From Oikopleura dioica (Eukaryota > Chordata > Appendicularia > Copelata > Oikopleuridae), in contig OU015570.1 of the NCBI GenBank assembly GCA_907165135.1, forward strand, positions 1,949,525 through 2,013,524: DNA of 64,000 nt, written 5' to 3'. The position numbers and the translations under genes were made by a program. Position 1 is the first letter of the stretch. Every line of letters starts with the position of its first letter. The notes below the pieces were generated by a model. It was not told the origin of the DNA and ran no database searches. It worked only from the letters and a program-made list of their open reading frames with translations. Below, piece by piece: positions 62,902 through 64,000 of the stretch.

Positions 62902-63378
62902 CACTCCTCGTTTTTCTCGAGAGGAACCCCCAGATCCTAAAGGTAATTTACGAATCTAAAGAGCTGCTCTGACTTACCTCGAGCTGAGCTGCTGCTTTTG
63001 CGAAGGCGTATTGCGCTTCTTTCATTTCTTCGCGAAGCTTTCGTACTTTATCGGCCAGCTCGTGATTGAAACGCTGCTGGATCTTGAAGAGCGAGAGAAT
63101 CGCCTTCTGGCGGGTTTTTCTTCGGTCGAGTTGCACTCAACTTTGACCACATCGTCCGAGGCCAGCTCCGTTCTGCAGCCCGGGCAGGTCGTAATTATTC
63201 CGTCCCCTACGCATTTGAGGCAAACCAGGCAGAGTCGGAAGCATTTTTCGTGTTTCTCTTGCCCTTCGTAGCGGGCTCGGTTCGGGTTTCCGTCCTCGAA
63301 GGCTACGTTGCATCCTTCGCAAAAGTCCGACTCTCTTATGAGGTTTTTCCATGGCTCGTTCATAACTTTACGTGGCAT
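62902..63378 (-). CDS. Element B RING-like protein, three exons, 131 aa
   Basis: Exons 63378-63148, 63106-62978 and 62937-62902 join in frame across introns of 41 and 40 bp. Exon 1 holds the zinc ligands: CEGC, then an H/C-rich stretch (EKCFRLCLVCLKC), then CPGC. Exon 2 encodes a coiled coil (ELADKVRKLREEMKEAQYAF), which could mediate dimerisation. Exon 3 ends the protein with an acidic tail. Element A's RING gene has the same exon number and place. Role inferred: ubiquitin ligase or regulatory zinc protein. Confidence 0.65.
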
Positions 63379-63472
63379 TTTGACGTTTTCCTTTACTTCT
63401 CACGCGGTTGTTTCAGGAACGCCGGCTGCCATTGGCCGTCGACTTTTTCGATCCACGCTGCCTTCGAGCGAA

Positions 63473-64000
63473 ATGCCTACTTCCGTCGCTCCGTCTACGC
63501 CTGCACAAACCCGAAGCCGATCGAAAAGGAAACGCCTTGATGATTCCATATCGACTCAAATTGGCCGCGAAATTTCAAGGAATGCGAAAATGCCACTGCG
63601 TAAGCGTGCTCGGCGATCCGTCGGTAAGTTTGCTCCCAAATCTCGGTCCTTTTAGTGTAAACGACTTGTAAATAGTCGCTTGTATATGCATCCCGTTAGT
63701 CGGTTTAAATAATACGACATTTGTTTTTAGCGTCGGCGAAGCGGGCGCTGCAAATAACCACCATCAATAAACGCAAGCTTGCTGACCTTGATGGTACCGT
63801 TTCTCATCCTGAAGATTTCAAGCGGGCCAAAACCGAGGTGGAAACGTCTCACGTCGGCTCGCTTTCTCCCGTGAAAAATGATGACTACGAGTACGAACCC
63901 ATTCCTGATGCCACCGACGAGAAGAAAATTTTTGAATTTATAGATGAGTGCTATGACGCTGTTTCGACGCCTCCCCCATCTTCGTTTGGGCTTCGGTCTC
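63473..64000 (+). CDS. Element B accessory gene 5-like, partial at window edge
   Basis: Exon 1 (63473-63623) starts with ATG and encodes a serine/proline then arginine-rich stretch with nuclear-localisation-like clusters (SRSKRKR, PLRKRARR). A 107-bp intron (63624-63730) follows. Exon 2 is open from 63731 to the end of the window and becomes acidic (NDDYEYEPIPDATDEKK). Position, strand and disordered basic start match element A gene 5; sequence similarity is weak. Confidence 0.55.

Larger units (their letters stand above)
59097..64000 (-). mobile_element. Element B: second giant LTR element of the A family (3' part)
   Basis: A presumed 3' LTR (59097-59442) and a polypurine tract (59443-59455) are followed by accessory genes in the same order and strands as element A: gene 1 (minus), gene 2 (plus), small basic gene (minus), RING gene (minus), gene 5-like (plus). 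Several intron positions agree although the proteins have diverged strongly. The element runs off the right edge, where the rest of gene 5, the membrane gene and gag-pol are expected. Confidence 0.8.

Overview
This window is animal nuclear DNA that is almost entirely mobile elements. The signs are dozens of TIR transposons and MITEs, several LTR retrotransposons, spliced genes with very short GT-AG introns (34 to 107 bp, most 40 to 60), and poly(A) signals close behind stop codons. The compact introns and an env-bearing Ty3/gypsy-like element would suit a small-genome invertebrate such as a larvacean tunicate, but the sequence alone does not prove the species. I recognise no conserved host housekeeping gene; only one or two small unidentified genes look cellular.

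Layout. 1-2.4 kb: decayed Ty3/gypsy pol (minus) and a small unknown gene. 2.4-13.1 kb: unique AT-rich DNA with a hAT-like element full of AGCTG repeats (4500-5346), a 175-bp inverted repeat (5646-6592), a hAT-like element carrying a 56/53-bp minisatellite (7814-9413), and a long-TIR element with a 9-bp duplication (10375-12567) that splits an open frame. 14-21.9 kb: a decayed Ty3/gypsy element with gag, protease, RT, RNase H, integrase and an env-like gene; the env-like gene is cut by a hairpin MITE (19400-19910) and by a hAT-like element (20528-21781). 22.4-23.6 kb: a periodic GCGCGCTCAC repeat and a two-exon gene. 24158-41502: a 17.3-kb LTR retrotransposon ('element A'). 41.5-59 kb: further MITE-type repeats, an inverted repeat carrying hammerhead ribozymes (46392-46750), a rearranged tyrosine-recombinase element (47.8-52 kb), a RING gene and a probable LTR (57915-58251). 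59097-64000: the 3' part of a second giant element ('element B'), which runs off the right edge.

The main discovery candidate is the A/B family. Both elements lie in minus orientation with a G-rich polypurine tract beside an LTR that begins CGTTA. Element A has 393-bp LTRs that differ at one position, a primer-binding site, and gag-pol on the minus strand. Between pol and the 3' LTR it carries about 10.5 kb of accessory genes on both strands. These are a minus-strand spliced gene for a roughly 400-aa protein with a glycine/arginine-rich basic tail, a divergent plus-strand five-exon gene of about 500 aa, a minus-strand RING-like gene, a minus-strand small lysine-rich gene, a plus-strand proline/serine-rich gene, and a plus-strand spliced gene for a protein with two membrane segments. 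Element B keeps the same order, strands and several intron positions although the proteins have diverged strongly, which argues for long selection on the cassette. In element A a 3.92-kb block of the cassette is tandemly duplicated. Element A is also strongly enriched for CACGTG and CCCGTG throughout, coding and noncoding.

I infer, without proof, that the cassette is a captured virus-like gene set (structural protein, regulatory RING protein, membrane protein) carried by an LTR retrotransposon. No accessory protein could be matched to a named family by eye.
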